Part shown: piece by piece, positions 8,250-16,602 of the stretch
Position numbering within the stretch: the first letter of the stretch is position 1
Layout of the letters: every line of letters begins with the position of its first letter
IMG/VR virus record: IMGVR_UViG_3300027522_000017
Location: 1-32,089 of that record
From: a virus
Strand: one strand, 5' to 3'
Length of the DNA: 32,089 nt
Translations under genes and position numbers: made by a program
Notes under the pieces: model-generated
The model's database searches: none
Told to the model about the DNA's origin: nothing
Seen by the model: only the letters and a program-made list of their open reading frames with translations

Positions 8250-9275
8250 ATGGCAGTAAATTCAGCATTCCACACGAACAATGTTGCTGCTCTCGCAACT
8301 GAACAAAATCTTTATAAAAACTTGATTGCTGAAGTAATCCAGATTTATGGGCATGATGTTCATTATATTGATAGAACACTTGTTGCAGAAGACAACATGT
8401 TTGGAGAGGACACACTTTCTAAATTTAGGAACTCTGCAAAAATTGAAATGTATGTTGAGGACACTAGTGGTGGGTATGCTGGTGAGAAAGAACTTATGTC
8501 TAAATTTGGATTGGAAAATCTGAGTGAGATTACATTTGTAGTTGCAAAACATAGATTTCAAGAATTAACAAAACAATTCACTATTGAAGACGCAACAGAT
8601 ACAGCTTCGGGTGGTTCTATTCTCATGGAGACTGCAACTATAAGCCAGACAGGAAATTCTGTTGTATTTGAAGGAACTGATTTTTATCTTCTTAACGAAA
8701 CTGATGCAACAGATTCAGATAGGCCATTAGAAGGTGATTTAGTTTTTCACCCAATACTTAAAAAATTGTTTCAAGTTAATTTTGTAGATCATGATGCCCC
8801 GTTCAATCAATTAGATAATAATCCAGTTTACAAATTACAGTGTCGCACATTCGATTACAGTTCGGAAGCTTTGGATACTGGTATTTCAGCTATTGATGCA
8901 ATTGAAGATGCGTTGTCTGTAGATACGTTATTATATCAAGTTACATTGGAACAGTCTTCGTCTGTTAATGAAACTATTCGTATACATGATACATTCACAA
9001 CTAGAGGCCTGTTGTTACAGGAACAAGAGAATTCACCCTTCTCAAATGTGTTTGATAACATAATATTTGAGGATGACTCAACTTCAGTTGGTGAGAGCTT
9101 ATTACTTGAAACTGGTGAGTGGTTGTTACAAGAAGACTATATAATAGGAGAAGGTAGTAGATTATCTACTGACGTTGATCCGTCAGCTCAAAATGAGTTA
9201 TTCGATAGACTAGATGATACAGTTTTAGATTTTACAGAATCTAATCCATTTGGTGATGCAGGGAGTTTAGGTTAA
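8250..9275 (+). CDS. 14: Neck protein gp14
   Basis: The 341-residue protein has gp14 hallmarks at both ends: the N-terminal EQNLYKNLIAEVIQIYGHDVHYI and a C-terminal QNELFDRLDDTVLDFTESNPFGD. gp14 joins gp13 in the collar of the virion. Between about residues 220 and 310 is an insertion rich in short hydrophobic-acidic repeats (GLLLQEQEN, SLLLETGEW, WLLQEDYI). Its style is also seen in the sheath protein. Such repeats probably form an exposed beta structure. The gene starts 4 nt after gp13 and its last base overlaps the gp15 start (TAATG), so all three neck and tail-completion genes are coupled. Confidence 0.9.
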   Translation: MAVNSAFHTNNVAALATEQNLYKNLIAEVIQIYGHDVHYIDRTLVAEDNMFGEDTLSKFRNSAKIEMYVEDTSGGYAGEKELMSKFGLENLSEITFVVAKHRFQELTKQFTIEDATDTASGGSILMETATISQTGNSVVFEGTDFYLLNETDATDSDRPLEGDLVFHPILKKLFQVNFVDHDAPFNQLDNNPVYKLQCRTFDYSSEALDTGISAIDAIEDALSVDTLLYQVTLEQSSSVNETIRIHDTFTTRGLLLQEQENSPFSNVFDNIIFEDDSTSVGESLLLETGEWLLQEDYIIGEGSRLSTDVDPSAQNELFDRLDDTVLDFTESNPFGDAGSLG

Positions 9276-10048
9276 TGTTAGGTACACAATATTATCATGA
9301 GACAATCAGAAAAGTGGTTGTCGCATTTGGTACAATGTTTAATAATATATCATTAGTTCGTAAAGACAGCGATGGTAAAGTAGTTCAGTCTATGAAGGTG
9401 CCATTAGCATATGGGCCTCGGCAAAAGTTTTTGGTTCGACTAGCTGAAGACCCTGACTTGACAAAACAAGTTGCAGTAACTCTACCTAGAATTGGTTTTG
9501 AGATTAACGGTCTTACCTATGATTCTACTAGAAAACTAAATCGTATTCAAAAATTCAAAAAGACTAAGAGTGGAAATTCTAAGCAACTTGAAACACAGTA
9601 TATGCCTGTTCCATATAATGTTGGATTTGAGTTATATGTTCTTGCAAAAAATTCTGATGATGCTTTGCAGATTGTTGAACAAATTTTACCATACTTCCAA
9701 CCTGAGTATACTCTTACTCTTAATGATATGGCGGAGATGGGAATTAAACGAGATGTTCCTATCGTATTAAATAGTATATCATATGAAGACGATTATGCTG
9801 GAGATTTTACATCCAGACGAGCTTTGATCTATACTTTAAGTTTCACTGCAAAATTCTATCTATATGGCCCAGTTACTTCGCAGTCAATTATTAAGACTGT
9901 ACAAGTTGATCAGTTTACAGATATTAAGACAAATATTCCTACACGGGAACAGAGGCTTGTTGTTACACCCAATCCTAGTACAGCTGATGCTGATGATGAC
10001 TTTGGATTTAATGAAACAACTTCATTCTTCCAAGGAGTGGATGAGTAG
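9275..10048 (+). CDS. 15: Tail sheath stabilizer and completion protein gp15
   Basis: The 257-residue protein matches T4 gp15, which caps the completed tail and binds the neck. The N-terminal block YYHETIRKVVVAFGTMFNNI, then RKDSDGKVVQSMKVPLAYGPRQKFLVR and the central NVGFELYVLAKNSDDALQIVEQILPYF are typical family segments. The length is close to T4 gp15 (272 residues). The start ATG overlaps the gp14 stop as TAATG. The 3' end overlaps the start of the second radical SAM gene by 8 nt, and AAGGAG within its own last codons serves that gene. The insertion of accessory genes after gp15 thus left no non-coding scar. Confidence 0.9.
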   Translation: MLGTQYYHETIRKVVVAFGTMFNNISLVRKDSDGKVVQSMKVPLAYGPRQKFLVRLAEDPDLTKQVAVTLPRIGFEINGLTYDSTRKLNRIQKFKKTKSGNSKQLETQYMPVPYNVGFELYVLAKNSDDALQIVEQILPYFQPEYTLTLNDMAEMGIKRDVPIVLNSISYEDDYAGDFTSRRALIYTLSFTAKFYLYGPVTSQSIIKTVQVDQFTDIKTNIPTREQRLVVTPNPSTADADDDFGFNETTSFFQGVDE

Positions 10049-10736
10049 TGTGTATGATGAACGTAAGTCTATCAATATAGAAACATCTATTAGATGCAAC
10101 CTAGAATGCCCTAAATGTGAAAGAAAATATTTACTGGCAAATAATTTACCATTTTTAGGTGGTGATATGTCGGTATCTGACTTTGAAAAGGTTGTAGAAT
10201 ATTATGATAGCATACATCTTATAGGAAACATTTCTGATCCTATTTTTGCTACAAATTTAATAGACTTTCTCAAACTAACTTATGAAAAAAATAAAAAGAC
10301 TATCTTGCACACTGCTGCATCACACAAATCTTCAACTAGGTACACAGAAGCATTTAAGGCTAACGTAAATGCAAAGTGGATTTTTGGTATTGATGGACTT
10401 CCACAAGACAGTCATAAATATAGAATAAACCAAGACGGTAAACATTTGTTTGATATGATGAAACTTGCATTAAACTATGGGTTAACTCCTGTGTGGAAAT
10501 ATATTGTTTTTAAATACAATCAAAATGATATTGCCGAGGCAAGAGCTTTGGCAAAACATAATGGAATAAAATTTAAACCAGTAATGTCAAGTAGGTGGGG
10601 TGAGTCGTATAGATATGGTGAGTGGCAAGATGAGATGTGGGATAAATTTTTATTTGAACCCCGTGCTGTGTATGTCATGGGCAGAGGGATCGTATCTCCG
10701 ATGAGCGACAGCCTCATCAACGATAATAAAGAATGA
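10041..10736 (+). CDS. Radical SAM core protein (copy 2), lacking its C-terminal Fe-S domain
   Basis: The 231-residue protein starts MSSVYDERKSINIE and has CxxxCxxC at C19-C23-C26 (RCNLECPKCERK). It is a paralogue of the protein at 1916. They share SDPIF, HTAASHKSS and FGIDGLPQDSHKYRINQDG, and 51 of 56 bases match between 2246-2301 and 10383-10438. The frame extends about 30 residues further than copy 1 after the SSRW block and then stops, with the auxiliary-cluster cysteines in the next frame (ATGA overlap at 10733). ATG 10041 lies only 3 nt after AAGGAG, so GTG 10050 is a possible alternative start. The gene sits between gp15 and gp16 and overlaps gp15. Its substrate is unknown. Confidence 0.8.
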   Translation: MSSVYDERKSINIETSIRCNLECPKCERKYLLANNLPFLGGDMSVSDFEKVVEYYDSIHLIGNISDPIFATNLIDFLKLTYEKNKKTILHTAASHKSSTRYTEAFKANVNAKWIFGIDGLPQDSHKYRINQDGKHLFDMMKLALNYGLTPVWKYIVFKYNQNDIAEARALAKHNGIKFKPVMSSRWGESYRYGEWQDEMWDKFLFEPRAVYVMGRGIVSPMSDSLINDNKE

Positions 10737-11008
10737 CACTTAATCCCCGTTGTCTTAGAGAAAATGGAAACGATGTATTTTTTTGTGCCACAGGTCATCT
10801 GCTACCATGCTGTGGTTTACAAAGAACTCGTTCTGAAGAAGAAGAAAAAGAGATATCTCGATTCTATAAGGACAGTATGAAGGTTAGTAATGTAGAAAGG
10901 ATTGAAGATATTGTCGAAGGAGAAGAATGGCAATCTTGGTTTGACACACTTATAAATAATCCAGAACAAGCTCCTAATATATGTAAGAGGTATTGTGACG
11001 ATGAGTAA
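10733..11008 (+). CDS. Stand-alone SPASM-like Fe-S domain protein (copy 2)
   Basis: The 91-residue protein parallels the one at 2502. It has an opening TLNPRCLREN, then FFCATGHLLPCCGLQ, a VSNVERIEDIVEGEEWQSWF block matching the partner's VDTIEDIILSTEWLDFF, and a terminal NICKRYCDDE. These cysteines would bind auxiliary [4Fe-4S] clusters. The start ATG forms an ATGA overlap with the stop of the radical SAM core. The offset between the two frames is opposite in direction to that of copy 1, so one shared frameshift event does not explain both splits. The small terminase starts within its last codons, and a TATAAATA late promoter (10951) lies inside its coding sequence. Confidence 0.7.
   Translation: MTLNPRCLRENGNDVFFCATGHLLPCCGLQRTRSEEEEKEISRFYKDSMKVSNVERIEDIVEGEEWQSWFDTLINNPEQAPNICKRYCDDE
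10951..10958 (+). promoter_or_regulatory. T4-type late promoter for gp16, inside the SPASM-like gene
   Basis: An exact TATAAATA lies 42 nt before the gp16 ATG, within the coding sequence of the upstream accessory gene. Initiation about 6 nt downstream would give a leader of about 37 nt that includes AAGAGG. It would let the terminase be expressed late without the radical SAM pair. Because it lies in coding sequence, chance occurrence is possible. Confidence 0.55.
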
Positions 11009-11405
11009 TGAAATTGATAAGGCCTTAGGTGTGGTCGAAAGTCTTCCTAAAAAAATTATTAAACAAGAAGTAGTATCCTCATCTCAAGAAGATTGGGGTG
11101 ATACGAATGAGCATGTGGAGAAAGATTATGAATACCAAAGACAAAACTTCTACAATTTGGTCGAAAAAGGAACGGATGCAGTGGAAGGCATATTGGAGCT
11201 CGCCAAAGAATCGGACCATCCACGAGCATACGAAGTTGCCGGTAACCTTATCAAACAAGTTGCTGAAGTTACTGAAAAACTTGGTGACTTACAAGAGAAA
11301 ATGAGAAAACTAAAAGAGGTGCCTAACAACGCACCAAAGAGTGTGACAAACGCATTATTTGTTGGAAGTACTGCTGAATTGCAAAAGATGTTAAAGGAAA
11401 AATAA
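11001..11405 (+). CDS. 16: Small terminase subunit gp16
   Basis: The 134-residue protein starts MSNEIDKALGVVESLP and fits the T4-like small terminase of marine phages. An acidic N-terminal region (DWGDTNEHVEKDYEYQRQNF) is followed by a coiled-coil-prone central helix pair (DAVEGILELAKES, HPRAYEVAGNLIKQVAEVTEKL, QEKMRKL). The end ALFVGSTAELQKMLKEK is typical of the family. The small terminase forms a ring that regulates the gp17 motor and helps select DNA for packaging. ATG 11001 is preferred over GTG 10995 because AAGAGG lies about 10 nt upstream. In T4, gp16 and gp17 are adjacent; here about 3.5 kb of accessory genes separate them. Confidence 0.85.
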   Translation: MSNEIDKALGVVESLPKKIIKQEVVSSSQEDWGDTNEHVEKDYEYQRQNFYNLVEKGTDAVEGILELAKESDHPRAYEVAGNLIKQVAEVTEKLGDLQEKMRKLKEVPNNAPKSVTNALFVGSTAELQKMLKEK

Positions 11406-11414
11406 AGGATTGTT

Positions 11415-12779
11415 ATGATTGAATTAATGATGGTTGTGATTTACACAATGGCTATATGGGTTATGACCTACCTATTTTCAAAAGGTTATAATACTACAGA
11501 TAAATTTTTAGTTGCTAATCGTGATATCGGAACGGTATCGGGAGGGTTAAGTATTGCAGCGACATGGATATGGGCGCCTGCTTTATTTGTGAGTGCAACA
11601 AAAGCATATACTGATGGGATACCTGGCTTATTTTGGTTTACAGTTCCAAACGTTCTTTGTTTGGTTCTGTTTGCATACTTTGCTTCTTATCTAAGGGAGT
11701 TAGTTCCAGAAGGATTTACTCTTAGTGGATACATTCGTGACAAGGTGAGTCCTAGAGTACAAAAACTCTATTGGGGAGAGATGGGTTACTTGACTATTAG
11801 TGCATTTGCAATTCAACTGCTTGCTGGTGGTATGCTGATGCACAAGATGACAGGTGTTGACTTTACACTCATAACCGTAATCATGGCTGCTATTGCACTT
11901 AGTTATAGTTTGTTTAGTGGAATCAAGGGGTCTATTGTAACTGATTGGGTACAGATGGTAATCATTGCTGTTATGTGCCTTACATTGGTTCCTTGGGCAG
12001 TATCAGAAGGTGGTGGTTGGGAAACCGTTGCTAAGGGTGCGACAGGAAGTGTTTTTGACTTGGATGTTTTTCTGTCCTTTGGTATTGCTGTTAGTATCGG
12101 TCTACTTGCTGGACCGTTTGGCGATCAGATGTTCTATCAAAGAGCATTTAGTATTAAAAAAGAAAAGTTAAAAAAATCATTCTTTTTAGGAGCTGCAATT
12201 TTTGCTATCGTGCCTATCAGTATGGGTATTCTAGGATTTATTGCTACTGGTCTGGATATGAAGGTTGCAGCTGGCTTGGTCAACTACGAGGTAATTAAAG
12301 AGCTGTTGCCTGTGTGGGCAGTCTATCCTTTCTTATTTGCAGTTATGTGTGGACTTCTATCTACATGTGATTCTGCAATGTGTGCTGTAAGTAGTCTTGC
12401 AGCTAAAGATTGGTTTCCTACTTCAGAAATAACTGGTGCTAGAGTTGCTATGGTTGCTCTTGCTGTTCTTGCGGTTGGAATTGCAAATACGCCGGGACTT
12501 GCAGTAGTACATCTGTTCTTATTTCATTCTGCATTTAGAGCATGTACACTTCTTCCTACAGTGCAGGCTGTTCTTTATGATGATATTTATGAACCATCAA
12601 TGTTTTGGGGAATTATTGCATCTCTTATATTAGGATTACCACTGTTCTGTTATGGAATGTTATTCGGTGGCGGTTGGATGTTTATTGCGCCTGGCGCAAT
12701 TATTACAGCTGGTGCAAGTGGTCTGATTGTTTATGTGGGGAGGAAACTTGCGAATGACCGCACTAACGTTGCCAGGTAA
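11415..12779 (+). CDS. Sodium:solute symporter (SSS family) membrane transporter
   Basis: The 454-residue protein is very hydrophobic, with about 12-13 probable transmembrane helices. It carries SSS-family hallmarks: GGLSIAATWIWAPALFVSAT near residues 42-61, EGFTLSGYIRDKVSPRVQ, SLFSGIKGSIVTDWVQM, GDQMFYQRAFS, and LLSTCDSAMCAVSSLAAKDW, which matches the family's Na+-site helix. The first helix block resembles urea (DUR3-like) members, but the substrate cannot be fixed. It would act in the host inner membrane, importing a small solute with Na+. It begins after AAAGGA, 9 nt past the gp16 stop, and overlaps the first synthetase-like gene. The full length and intact motifs argue for function. A transporter between the two terminase genes is unusual. 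Confidence 0.85.
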   Translation: MIELMMVVIYTMAIWVMTYLFSKGYNTTDKFLVANRDIGTVSGGLSIAATWIWAPALFVSATKAYTDGIPGLFWFTVPNVLCLVLFAYFASYLRELVPEGFTLSGYIRDKVSPRVQKLYWGEMGYLTISAFAIQLLAGGMLMHKMTGVDFTLITVIMAAIALSYSLFSGIKGSIVTDWVQMVIIAVMCLTLVPWAVSEGGGWETVAKGATGSVFDLDVFLSFGIAVSIGLLAGPFGDQMFYQRAFSIKKEKLKKSFFLGAAIFAIVPISMGILGFIATGLDMKVAAGLVNYEVIKELLPVWAVYPFLFAVMCGLLSTCDSAMCAVSSLAAKDWFPTSEITGARVAMVALAVLAVGIANTPGLAVVHLFLFHSAFRACTLLPTVQAVLYDDIYEPSMFWGIIASLILGLPLFCYGMLFGGGWMFIAPGAIITAGASGLIVYVGRKLANDRTNVAR

Positions 12780-13827
12780 TCCTTATGTTCCAATTGAGGA
12801 ATTTCCAGAGAGCTCTCGACATTTATCTTCATTTGATAAGAAATATTCAAATATGATGCCGAAAAGATCGGGAATTCTTATTGACAGAAGTAAGACGATT
12901 GATTTCTATAATGGGTCGTTAGATTTTCCAAATACAACTCCCATTCCTAAAATAACTACATCATTGTCCATAGAGGAATGTATAGAGGAGAGTGTATTTA
13001 AATTATGTGAAATTGCTAAAAATAAAAGAATCTATATTCTTTGGAGTGGTGGCATTGATAGTTCCGCTGCTCTTTTAGGTATTTGGAAATATGGAAAGAT
13101 ATTATTTGATAATAATAAAGTAAGCTTATTACATAGTCGCAGCAGTGTGCGAGAAAGTCCTTTTTTATATGATTGGATTGTAAGAAATAAAATATTAACT
13201 GAAGAAGTTGGGTCAGTAACAAAGTTTATTAAAGACCAACCCCAAGGCTCTTCCGACACCAATGATAAAAGTAACATCTATGTCACAGGGGAGATCGGCG
13301 ATCAGATTATGGGCAATTTTCATAATTTATCATCTTTTCCAAATTTGAACGATGAGGAAAACCTTTTAAGTAAGGATATATTTTCTTTCCTAAAACCAAT
13401 TCAAGACAAAGAAAAAAAAGAAGCTTGGAGTTCAGTTGCCCATTTATTATATGATAATCGTAAAACAGAGATTGAAACAGTATTTGACATGTTATCGTGG
13501 TTCACCTTTACCTGTAAATACGAACATCCAAAATATAGATTTTGGTTGGCAGCTGCCAGAAGGATACCCACATACAATTTTTTTGATACAGACGAATTTC
13601 AAAATTGGTCTATGAATAATAATTGGAAAGAAAAGTGTAATGGTAATTGGTGGACGCATTATAAGATGCCATTGAAAAAATTTATATATGATATCACTGG
13701 AAGTGAATATGCACTAACAATGTATAAACAATCGAGTCTAATACAAGATCACAGTGATGAAATAATACAAGAGCGTCGATTTCGTTACATTGATGAGAAT
13801 TTTGAAGTGAGGAGCATCTTTGAATGA
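12754..13827 (+). CDS. Asparagine-synthetase-like PP-loop ATPase (copy 1), no glutaminase domain
   Basis: The protein of about 357 residues has the PP-loop SGGIDSS at residues 98-104 (ILWSGGIDSSAALLG), which binds ATP pyrophosphate. A second motif, VTGEIGDQIMGNF (177-189), stands where asparagine synthetase B has its SGEGADELFGG loop. The N-terminal Cys-nucleophile glutaminase domain is absent, so ammonia, or an amine already on the substrate, would be the nucleophile. Adenylation and amidation or ring closure are the known family reactions. ATG 12754 has GGGGAGGA upstream and overlaps the symporter stop. The stop overlaps copy 2 as ATGA. The second motif is less canonical (IMGN for LFGG) than in copy 2. 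Confidence 0.75.
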   Translation: MTALTLPGNPYVPIEEFPESSRHLSSFDKKYSNMMPKRSGILIDRSKTIDFYNGSLDFPNTTPIPKITTSLSIEECIEESVFKLCEIAKNKRIYILWSGGIDSSAALLGIWKYGKILFDNNKVSLLHSRSSVRESPFLYDWIVRNKILTEEVGSVTKFIKDQPQGSSDTNDKSNIYVTGEIGDQIMGNFHNLSSFPNLNDEENLLSKDIFSFLKPIQDKEKKEAWSSVAHLLYDNRKTEIETVFDMLSWFTFTCKYEHPKYRFWLAAARRIPTYNFFDTDEFQNWSMNNNWKEKCNGNWWTHYKMPLKKFIYDITGSEYALTMYKQSSLIQDHSDEIIQERRFRYIDENFEVRSIFE

Positions 13828-14921
13828 AAGTAAAATATAATGCTCCACATATTTTTGAGGTAGCGCCGCCGTTGCACCATGTAGGTCAATTAGTTCAATC
13901 ATATACGACTGTAGATAGAACTGGTAAGTTTAATACTTTTGATATGATGTATGATGAAATTCCAACTGTAGGAAAATTCAATAAGTCTTGGGAAGAGTGT
14001 TGCATGGATGCAGCCAAAGAACTATGGAAATTAGGAAAACCCATAGAACTATTTTGGAGCGGTGGAATTGACAGCAGCGGAGCTTTGATAGCACTATTAG
14101 AAACTAAATCTGATTCTGATGTATTGAATATTAGATACACGCAAGATTCTATAGATGAGTTTCCTCTGATGTGGGAGAAATTAGTAAAACACAGAAATGA
14201 TCCTCTTCCACATAAAGAAATGTTGGTTGATACTTTATTTGAGAATCATGATATCATAAAAGTTACAGGTGAGTGTGGTGACCAGTTATTCGGTAGTGAT
14301 GCCTTACATGCAAACTTAGATAAACATGCAGATGATTGGGAGAATATTTTTTCTTGGTCTAATAATAACTTATTTAATATAAAATCTGATACGCCAGTGG
14401 ATACACAAGAAAATTACGAATATAAAAAAAATCAGTTAGCTAAAGTTTTATTTGAACATGTGGACTACTCGCCAGTTGAAATAAAAACAATATTTGATTT
14501 ATTTTGGTGGTGTAATTTTTGCTTTAAGTGGCAAGATGTAGATAGTCGTATGATTTTTACGTTTTCTACTACAGCAGATTGGAAGTCCACGATAAGTTTT
14601 TTTAACACTGAGGATTTTCAGAGATGGTCTATAACTAACCACGATATAAAACATGGGGGTACTTGGGAGACATATAAACAACCGGCTAAGGAATATATCA
14701 ACAAATACATTAAAGATGAAACTTATAGAAAAAGTAAAACAAAAGAACCCTCATTAATTAAAATTTTGGCTGGATCAATTGATATAGAATATAATTATGA
14801 ATATAGACAGATGCGGAGAAAAAGGCCTAATATAATTAAGTTAGTATTAGAGGATGGTAGATATTGGAGGAATAGTGATAAAATTCCACAGGAGGTTTAC
14901 GAATCATGCCTAAAAATTTAA
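13824..14921 (+). CDS. Asparagine-synthetase-like PP-loop ATPase (copy 2), no glutaminase domain
   Basis: The 365-residue protein has SGGIDSS at residues 79-85 (LFWSGGIDSSGALIAL) and VTGECGDQLFGSD at 147-159, so both ATP-binding signatures of the asparagine synthetase C-domain are present. It shares with its upstream neighbour the segments ETVFDML/KTIFDLF, a Trp-rich block before FFDTDEFQNWS/FFNTEDFQRWS, and MPLKKFIYD/QPAKEYINK, so the two are tandem paralogues. It has no glutaminase domain. The products may act in sequence or as a heteromer, since their frames are coupled by an ATGA overlap. About 30 nt separate the gene from the large terminase. Substrate unknown. Confidence 0.75.
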   Translation: MKVKYNAPHIFEVAPPLHHVGQLVQSYTTVDRTGKFNTFDMMYDEIPTVGKFNKSWEECCMDAAKELWKLGKPIELFWSGGIDSSGALIALLETKSDSDVLNIRYTQDSIDEFPLMWEKLVKHRNDPLPHKEMLVDTLFENHDIIKVTGECGDQLFGSDALHANLDKHADDWENIFSWSNNNLFNIKSDTPVDTQENYEYKKNQLAKVLFEHVDYSPVEIKTIFDLFWWCNFCFKWQDVDSRMIFTFSTTADWKSTISFFNTEDFQRWSITNHDIKHGGTWETYKQPAKEYINKYIKDETYRKSKTKEPSLIKILAGSIDIEYNYEYRQMRRKRPNIIKLVLEDGRYWRNSDKIPQEVYESCLKI

Positions 14922-14939
14922 ATGAACATTTCTATTTAA

Positions 14940-14947
14940 CCTAAATA
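14940..14947 (+). promoter_or_regulatory. Possible degenerate late promoter before gp17
   Basis: CCTAAATA matches TATAAATA at six of eight bases and lies 4 nt before the gp17 ATG. No Shine-Dalgarno sequence is visible in the 30-nt gap. If used, it would give an almost leaderless message. This is weak evidence and the site may be spurious. Confidence 0.25.
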
Positions 14948-14951
14948 AATC

Positions 14952-16598
14952 ATGGTAGAACAATCAGTATATCTAGGAAATCCTAACCTCAAAAGAGCCA
15001 ATGTTGCTCAGTCGTGGACAAAGGAAGAACTTAAAGAGTATCAACGTTGTATGGCAGACCCACAGTATTTTGTGGAAAACTATATTATGATTGTATCTTT
15101 GGATGAAGGTCTAGTACCTTTTAAACTCTATGATTTTCAGAAGGAAATGATAGGAACGTTTCATCAGAATCGTTTTACTATATGTAAGCTTCCTAGACAG
15201 TCTGGAAAATCTACTACTATTATTGCATATTTACTTCATTATGTTTTGTTTAATCCTAGTGTGAATGTGGCTATCCTTGCCAATAAGGCTGCTACTGCAA
15301 GGGACTTACTTGGGAGACTTCAACTCGCATATGAACACTTACCCAAGTGGTTACAACAAGGCGTTATGTCTTGGAACAAAGGCAGCTTGGAGTTAGAAAA
15401 TGGTAGTAAAATACTCGCATCTTCTACTTCTGCAAGCGCTGTTCGTGGTGGGTCTTATAATATTATATTTCTGGATGAGTTTGCCTACGTCCCAGCAAAC
15501 GTTGCAGAACAGTTCTTTAGTTCAGTCTATCCAACAATTAGTTCTGGTAAAACAACCAAGGTAATGATTGTTTCAACTCCACATGGTATGAACATGTTTT
15601 ATAAGTTGTGGACGGATGCAGAGGAGGGAAGAAATACTTATGTTCCAATTGAAGTACATTGGAGCGAAGTTCCTGGCCGTGATGATAAGTGGAAAGCAGA
15701 AACTATTAAGAATACCTCTCAATCTCAATTTAACACAGAGTTTGAATGTGAGTTTCTAGGGTCTATTGATACACTAATCACACCAGCTAAACTTAAACAG
15801 TTGACGTATAGAACTCCAATTCAGTCTAATGCTGGACTAGATGTTCATGTTTCACCACAAGAAGGACACACATACTTTCTTACCGCTGATGTTTCTAGAG
15901 GAACAAAGAATGATTACTCAGCATTTGTAGTGGTTGATGTAACAGAAATACCTTATAAGATTGTTGCAAAATTTAGAGACAACGAAATTAAACCTCTTAT
16001 ATTTCCAGCAAAAATTCATGATGTTGCTCGTGCATATAATCAAGCATTTGTTATGATTGAGGTTAATGACATTGGAGAACAAGTTGCTAGTGCTATGCAG
16101 TTTGACTTGGAGTACGACAACATAATAATGGCTTCCATGCGTGGGCGAGCGGGACAAGTCCTTGGAGGAGGGTTCTCAGGGGGCAGAGCTCAATTGGGGG
16201 TAAGAACCACTAAAGCAGTAAAACGTATTGGTTGTTCTAATCTTAAACAATTAGTCGAGGACAATAAGTTAATTGTTGAAGACTTGGAGATTATCACAGA
16301 GTTATCTACATTTATTGTCAAAGGGCAATCATTTGAGGCTGATGAAGGATGTAACGATGATTTGGTAGCATGTCTGTTTATGTTTGCATGGGCAACAGAC
16401 CAACAATATTTCAAAGAATTATCTGATCAAGACATTCGAGCTACTATGATGAGGGAACAACAAGACTCATTAGAACAAGATATGGCTCCGTTTGGATTTG
16501 TGCTTGATGGTCTTGAAGAGGAAAACTCTGGTCAAATGACTGATGAGTATGGAACTAAATGGAATCCAGTGGTTAGAGACAATCGTTCAAATTGGTAA
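14952..16598 (+). CDS. 17: Large terminase subunit gp17 (packaging ATPase and nuclease)
   Basis: The 548-residue protein is a complete T4-type packaging motor. The ATPase domain has an adenine-binding FKLYDFQKEMI segment (57-67), Walker A in LPRQSGKSTT (about 80-89), Walker B IIFLDE (171-176) and a coupling motif VSTPHG (208-213). The RNase H-like nuclease domain has D313 (FLTADVSRG), E370 (VMIEVND) and D469/D470 (GCNDDLVA). It cuts concatemeric DNA and drives it into the prohead through the gp20 portal. The length is close to T4 gp17 (610 residues). No Shine-Dalgarno sequence is visible before the ATG. It ends 4 nt before the convergent minus-strand gene, with no obvious terminator between them. 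Confidence 0.95.
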   Translation: MVEQSVYLGNPNLKRANVAQSWTKEELKEYQRCMADPQYFVENYIMIVSLDEGLVPFKLYDFQKEMIGTFHQNRFTICKLPRQSGKSTTIIAYLLHYVLFNPSVNVAILANKAATARDLLGRLQLAYEHLPKWLQQGVMSWNKGSLELENGSKILASSTSASAVRGGSYNIIFLDEFAYVPANVAEQFFSSVYPTISSGKTTKVMIVSTPHGMNMFYKLWTDAEEGRNTYVPIEVHWSEVPGRDDKWKAETIKNTSQSQFNTEFECEFLGSIDTLITPAKLKQLTYRTPIQSNAGLDVHVSPQEGHTYFLTADVSRGTKNDYSAFVVVDVTEIPYKIVAKFRDNEIKPLIFPAKIHDVARAYNQAFVMIEVNDIGEQVASAMQFDLEYDNIIMASMRGRAGQVLGGGFSGGRAQLGVRTTKAVKRIGCSNLKQLVEDNKLIVEDLEIITELSTFIVKGQSFEADEGCNDDLVACLFMFAWATDQQYFKELSDQDIRATMMREQQDSLEQDMAPFGFVLDGLEEENSGQMTDEYGTKWNPVVRDNRSNW

Positions 16599-16602
16599 GT
16601 TA

